DNA from: Oligoflexia bacterium
GTDB taxonomy: Bacteria; Bdellovibrionota; Bacteriovoracia; Bacteriovoracales; Bacteriovoracaceae
Length of the DNA stretch: 64,000 nucleotides
Direction: 5' to 3'
Assembly (NCBI GenBank): GCA_015231955.1
Contig: JADGAN010000002.1
Location: forward strand, 62,001 to 126,000
Shown: in pieces, positions 60,524-64,000 of the stretch
Layout of the letters: each line of letters starts with the position of its first letter
Position numbering within the stretch: position 1 is the first letter of the stretch
The notes under the pieces: model-generated
The model's database searches: none
Seen by the model: the letters and a program-made list of their open reading frames with translations, nothing else
Told to the model about the DNA's origin: nothing
Program-made: the position numbers and the translations under genes

Positions 60524-61177
60524 ATGAAAACAAAAGCAAGAAACATTGAACTTTTCCGCTACAGTAAAACAGAAGAACGCGCCAACTCCGTCACCCATTT
60601 GGTTGGACTCCTCTTGAGCTTCATCAGTATGTTTATCCTGCTCATGGAGGTTCATACCAAGTCCTCACTCACTATTTTTTATTGTCTGATCTATTCCATC
60701 ACCGCGATGATGATGTTTGCCTCCTCCTTTAGCTACCACTTTACCACGAACGGAGGACGTAAATACCTCTTTAAAATTTTTGACCACGTCTCCATCTACT
60801 TATTCATTGCAGGAACCTACACTCCCATTGTTTTGATCGGAATGAAAAGCGCTCTGGCAATCAAACTCTTAATTGCAGTTTGGATCTTGGTCATCTTTGG
60901 CATTATCTATGAACTCCTCTTTCTTGGTAAAAATCGCTACGTCTCCACTCTCTTTTACTTACTCTTAGGAAATCTCTCCATCTTCACCTTGCATGAAATG
61001 CTGGTTACCCTCAATGTTAAAAGTGTAACCTTTCTGCTTGTCGGTGGGGCCATCTACTCTTTAGGAACCATCTTTTACATTATCAAGAAAATCCCTTACG
61101 GACACGCCATCTGGCACCTCTTTGTGATTGGAGGTTTTGTCACCCATTTTTTAGCAATCTATTTTTGTTGTGTTTGA
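60524..61177 (+). CDS. Hemolysin III / PAQR-family membrane protein
   Basis: 217 residues with seven hydrophobic helices. Family motifs: EERANSVTHLVG near the N-terminus, FASSFSYHF (Ser and His), FDHVSIYLFIAGTYTPI and the C-terminal YGHAIWHLFVIGGFVTH with the His pair that binds zinc in PAQR proteins. Bacterial members (YqfA, hemolysin III) are inner-membrane proteins of unsettled function, perhaps lipid hydrolases. The ribosome site is weak. It overlaps the convergent endonuclease gene by 19 bases. Confidence 0.92.
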   Translation: MKTKARNIELFRYSKTEERANSVTHLVGLLLSFISMFILLMEVHTKSSLTIFYCLIYSITAMMMFASSFSYHFTTNGGRKYLFKIFDHVSIYLFIAGTYTPIVLIGMKSALAIKLLIAVWILVIFGIIYELLFLGKNRYVSTLFYLLLGNLSIFTLHEMLVTLNVKSVTFLLVGGAIYSLGTIFYIIKKIPYGHAIWHLFVIGGFVTHFLAIYFCCV

Positions 61178-61917
61178 ATCGCCAAGCAACGCTCTTTTAA
61201 AATCTCATTCACATTTCCTTGGGCCTTAGCAATTTTCTCTGCACGCTTACACTCCCACGCGCCCGCTGGATACTGCTTATCCCAGGCCTCAAAGAGCTTT
61301 TGATTTTTATCACTGATAATTCCACGTCCCGGATAAACTTTATCCATATACATGTAGGTGCGAGCAACAATCCCTTTAGCAAAATCCATCGGTTCAAATT
61401 TCTTTTGCATAAGCTTTGCCTTACAATCACCAAAGTCGCGCTCACTACTGATAGAACGCCCAATCTCCGCCATAGAAAAATTGGATCGCAATCCATTTAA
61501 CTCTCCAATCTCCGGCCACAAATTATAAAGATCGGCCTCCATCTTTGCAAACTCGGGATTCTTCCCCGCACACTTTCTCCCTTTAAATTGCTTCCCCTTC
61601 TTCATGCACTCACCACTACCTTCACGCCACTCTTTAAAAGATTTTCCAAAGGCCTCTGCAGGAACCACATGCTCCCACTCTAAACGATACGCTCGCCGTG
61701 CATCCTTTTGCACTTTATAGCCACAACTCTTAAGATCAATCTTATTTCCCTGATAACGACAATTGCAATAAATGGTATAAGGATGCTCTTTATGAATAGC
61801 ATTGATAATCTTTTTGGCCTCACCAAAATTATCTATTTTCTGGTTTCCTTGACTAGCAGCGATCTCCCCCATGCTCCATAAAGAAAATAGCACCATCAAT
61901 AATAATATTTTTTTCAT
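61159..61917 (-). CDS. endA: Secreted endonuclease I
   Basis: 252 residues with signal peptide (cleavage near IAAS). EndA/Vvn-type non-specific nuclease: the catalytic site is RLEWEHVVPAEAFG (Glu82, His83), with the second half EADLYNLWPEIGELNGLRSN supplying the metal-ligand Asn132. Eight cysteines probably form disulfides, as expected for a periplasmic or extracellular enzyme. It would degrade extracellular or prey DNA to nucleotides. It overlaps the convergent hemolysin-III gene. Confidence 0.95.
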   Translation of the reverse strand: MKKILLLMVLFSLWSMGEIAASQGNQKIDNFGEAKKIINAIHKEHPYTIYCNCRYQGNKIDLKSCGYKVQKDARRAYRLEWEHVVPAEAFGKSFKEWREGSGECMKKGKQFKGRKCAGKNPEFAKMEADLYNLWPEIGELNGLRSNFSMAEIGRSISSERDFGDCKAKLMQKKFEPMDFAKGIVARTYMYMDKVYPGRGIISDKNQKLFEAWDKQYPAGAWECKRAEKIAKAQGNVNEILKERCLAIQTQQK

Positions 61918-61998
61918 AAATCCCCCTCTTCATTGGCATTAAAGCTTGGCGACACCTTTGACGTCCAAGGTGCCTGCTTCCCTTCTACGTTCTTGCAC

Positions 61999-62027
61999 TT
62001 TACTTCACTTGGCAAATAATTTAATAA
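61999..62027 (+). promoter_or_regulatory. Possible promoter of the GT-C-like gene
   Basis: TTTACT (61999-62004), 17 bases, TAATAA (62022-62027); TTGCAC (61993-61998), 17 bases, ATAATT (62016-62021) is an alternative. A bulged hairpin with ACCTT/AAGGT lies upstream near 61955-61973. Confidence 0.4.
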
Positions 62028-62054
62028 TAATGGGTATCACCAAGGAGTAATGAA

Positions 62055-63704
62055 GTGAAGTATCTGTTACAGTATCCGAAAACGTCTCTCGGATTTTTGA
62101 TTGTGATTTTCTTTTGTTCGTTTTTATACCTTGCTTTTTATCATTACCCTTTTATGGGAGCGGATTACTCCTTTCATTCGCCAAAGCTGATTGAGACCGC
62201 CGATTTTATCAAAAAAAATCCCTTTGCTATTCAATACTATTCGCGTGCCCTTGGAGGGATTCCCTATTATGGGCTTCCGGAAAATAATCAATTCTCGCTG
62301 CTGCAATACTCTTTTGTCCTTTTTCCTCCGTTAATTGCTTATATGGTTACGCTCTTTATCTATCTCTTGTTTGGGGGCATGGGGGCCTATCTCTTATTTC
62401 GAAAGAGCTTTGCGCTAGAATCAGAGAGTGCGATCATTGGTGCACTTCTCTGGATCAGCAATGGGTTTTATACCGCCCATATGCTTGTTGGCCACTATAG
62501 TTATGTGCATTTTATTACGATTCCTCTGGTCTGTTTTTTGTATTTTGAATCGCTTCGTCGCTCGAATAGGATTTATCTCCTGGGGGCCGCTCTGCTTAGT
62601 GCTAGTTACATCTATAGTGGTGGTTATTTCACAACGCTTTTATTGTTTCTTTCTATTTTACTATTGGTGCTTTTTTTTAAAATCCCTTGGAGTTTTAAAT
62701 CGTATGTTTTGCTTACAACGGTTACGGTTGCTATCGCTGCTAGTAGGTTGTGGGCGATCATTACAACCATACCTCTGCTCTATCACGACTATCGCTTGCC
62801 TACTACACCCACTTTTTTTGAAGCACTGATGATCAATGTAAGCGCTTATTTTGTGCCTCCTCGTCGTTTTTATCGAGGATCGATTAGTGATATGATTAGT
62901 TGGTGGGAGTTTTGTCAGTGGGTGTGTCCGCTGGCACTCTTGTTGCTCTTGCCTTTGCGAAAACAAATTGCAATCAAGCTGCCTAATACTTTTAGGGGAT
63001 GGATTAACATTGGCACCGTCATCTTCATTGTCCTCTTTTCTGGTGGTTTTTTCTTAGAGCTCTTTAGTAAAGTGCCTATCTTAAATTCCTACTGGGTGCC
63101 GATGCGCTTTGGGGCGCTCTTGATTTTGCCGCTGATTTTTCTTTATCTGCTTCTCTATTCCAAGTGGAAGTTGTCAAAACAGTATCTACTTATGGCAGGC
63201 ATTGCTATCCTCGCCATGCACCTTTTTGTTTTTCACTCGCTGATCAAGAAGGGGCGTGAAGGGTGTGGAATGTGGTACTTTGTTGAAAAAGAGATCTTTT
63301 GGAAGCGGCAACCACCTCTACCGCCAATCACCAGGCTCGAAAAGAGCGACGATCTCGCTATCCTTCGAGGTGCGCTTAATTTGCGCGCTTATGAGGGGGA
63401 GTTTGGTTACAACTTAGAGGGGATAAAAAAACCGCTTGCTCCGGGATCGGCGCTGGAGCAGTTTCGAAATCCGGCCTGCCTACTCTATCCAAAAGAAAAT
63501 AGTTGTGCCCCTTGGGACTTGATACAAAAGAGTGACCAAGAAAATTTACAACGCTTTCTTCACAATCTTGCTCCAAAGTGGAAGATTTCGCTATCTCAAA
63601 AAGTGGCAAATAGCATCTCGCTGCTAACGCTTCTCACTCTGGCCGCAATATTTACGCTTACACTTTTTTACAAACGTAGTAGGCGTTCCAAGTGTTGGCA
63701 GTAA
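62055..63704 (+). CDS. Polytopic membrane protein, GT-C/YfhO-like
   Basis: 549 residues from GTG 62055, with AGGAG seven bases upstream; the closer ATG at 62050 is out of frame (ATGAAGTGA). About 11-12 hydrophobic helices. A luminal loop after the first helix begins FMGADYSFHSP, resembling the Asp-containing first loop of GT-C glycosyltransferases that use polyprenyl-phosphate sugars. A soluble segment (about 405-510) precedes the last helix. I infer a role in surface glycan assembly, but no catalytic motif is certain. The convergent methyltransferase gene overlaps its 3' end by 47 bases. Confidence 0.65.
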   Translation: MKYLLQYPKTSLGFLIVIFFCSFLYLAFYHYPFMGADYSFHSPKLIETADFIKKNPFAIQYYSRALGGIPYYGLPENNQFSLLQYSFVLFPPLIAYMVTLFIYLLFGGMGAYLLFRKSFALESESAIIGALLWISNGFYTAHMLVGHYSYVHFITIPLVCFLYFESLRRSNRIYLLGAALLSASYIYSGGYFTTLLLFLSILLLVLFFKIPWSFKSYVLLTTVTVAIAASRLWAIITTIPLLYHDYRLPTTPTFFEALMINVSAYFVPPRRFYRGSISDMISWWEFCQWVCPLALLLLLPLRKQIAIKLPNTFRGWINIGTVIFIVLFSGGFFLELFSKVPILNSYWVPMRFGALLILPLIFLYLLLYSKWKLSKQYLLMAGIAILAMHLFVFHSLIKKGREGCGMWYFVEKEIFWKRQPPLPPITRLEKSDDLAILRGALNLRAYEGEFGYNLEGIKKPLAPGSALEQFRNPACLLYPKENSCAPWDLIQKSDQENLQRFLHNLAPKWKISLSQKVANSISLLTLLTLAAIFTLTLFYKRSRRSKCWQ

Positions 63705-64000
63705 GCTGCTTATCGCTTAGAAACTCTCCGTAGTGAATCAATTCCAGTCCACATCCTGCAAGAAATTCTAAAATTTCGGGATGAAAAAGGTATCTCATGG
63801 AGTGCATCTCTTTAATCTCGTGAAGCTCGTTAGTTTTTTGGTTTTTCATCAATAAATCGTAGTGAACTTCTACAATATTCTCTTGGTGACGAAGTCGTGG
63901 CGTTGCCTGCCTCCACAATTGCCACTCACTATCACTGACCTTCTTTACTCGGGTTTCTGGTCGCTCCGTAAGCACCGCGGGGCCATACCAAGTATCAAAA
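63658..64000 (-). CDS. SAM-dependent methyltransferase, C-terminal part
   Basis: About 113 codons of a gene that continues beyond the right edge. Sequence at the edge is FDTWYGPAVLTERPETR, followed by ENIVEVHYDLL, MHSMRYLFHPEILEFLAGCGLEL and WNAYYVCKKV. This is the beta-rich insert and C-terminus of a common class I methyltransferase family (methyltransferase type 11/12). The SAM-binding motif lies outside the window, so the substrate is unknown. Confidence 0.8.
   Translation of the reverse strand, partial: FDTWYGPAVLTERPETRVKKVSDSEWQLWRQATPRLRHQENIVEVHYDLLMKNQKTNELHEIKEMHSMRYLFHPEILEFLAGCGLELIHYGEFLSDKQLTANTWNAYYVCKKV

Overview
The window is a 64-kb stretch of a low-GC (roughly 40-43% by eye) Gram-negative chromosome. 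The mix of predicted lipoproteins, outer-membrane barrels, secreted proteases, very large exported proteins of unknown function, a DUF349 coiled-coil protein and a UbiA-like membrane protein next to rnhB suggests a member of the Bdellovibrionota, most like the Bacteriovorax/Halobacteriovorax/Peredibacter side. This is an inference from gene content: no rRNA gene or other phylogenetic marker was compared. I see no tRNA, rRNA, CRISPR array, prophage or intact insertion sequence.

Layout. 1-3.7 kb: 5' part of thioredoxin reductase (trxB), a small protein under a good promoter, a pair of exported proteins sharing a domain, and lemA. 3.8-7.1 kb: a membrane protein, selD behind a 9-bp tandem repeat, rnhB and a UbiA-type prenyltransferase. 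7.1-11.2 kb: a compact molybdenum-cofactor operon transcribed leftward (moeA, moaA, a moaC-mobA fusion, moaD, moaE). 11.4-13.9 kb: an RRM RNA-binding protein, an MpaA-like carboxypeptidase and a polyglycine lipoprotein closed by a strong terminator. 13.9-20.5 kb: a 1083-aa exported protein coupled to a 1095-aa subtilisin-like protease. 20.6-21.9 kb: tyrS. 21.9-25.3 kb: a start-less coding remnant and two exported proteins of unknown function. 25.9-30.3 kb: aqpZ, a small exported protein, a HELTH/DUF4105-type protein and rarD; two diverged copies of a ~54-bp repeat flank the last three. 30.7-35.4 kb: an LRR plus Tiki/ChaN-like protein, a PAS-LuxR regulator, a chemoreceptor and a free secreted Cache-domain protein. 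35.6-40.1 kb: a glutamine synthetase, chorismate mutase, ung, rsmE and argF.

40.1-50.1 kb: a BtaA-like protein, the DUF349 protein with a 5' hairpin, a THUMP-type rRNA methyltransferase, an O6-alkylguanine methyltransferase, a cytoplasmic ChaN-like protein coupled to dtd, and a kinase-like membrane protein. 50.3-54 kb: a TonB-like protein, then a leftward cluster of barrel protein, metallopeptidase lipoprotein, divergent ECF sigma factor and zinc-binding anti-sigma protein. 54-64 kb: miaB, a TolC-RND efflux pair without an adaptor gene, a hemolysin-III protein, endonuclease I, a polytopic GT-C-like protein and the end of a SAM methyltransferase.

Most genes are housekeeping or envelope functions. 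The most promising candidates for undescribed biology are the 1083-aa protein/subtilase pair behind an attenuator-like terminator, the sigma/anti-sigma cluster with its metallopeptidase and barrel protein, the chemoreceptor/soluble-Cache pair, the LRR-Tiki fusion, and the repeat-flanked cassette at 26.6-30.6 kb. None of these functions can be proved from sequence alone.
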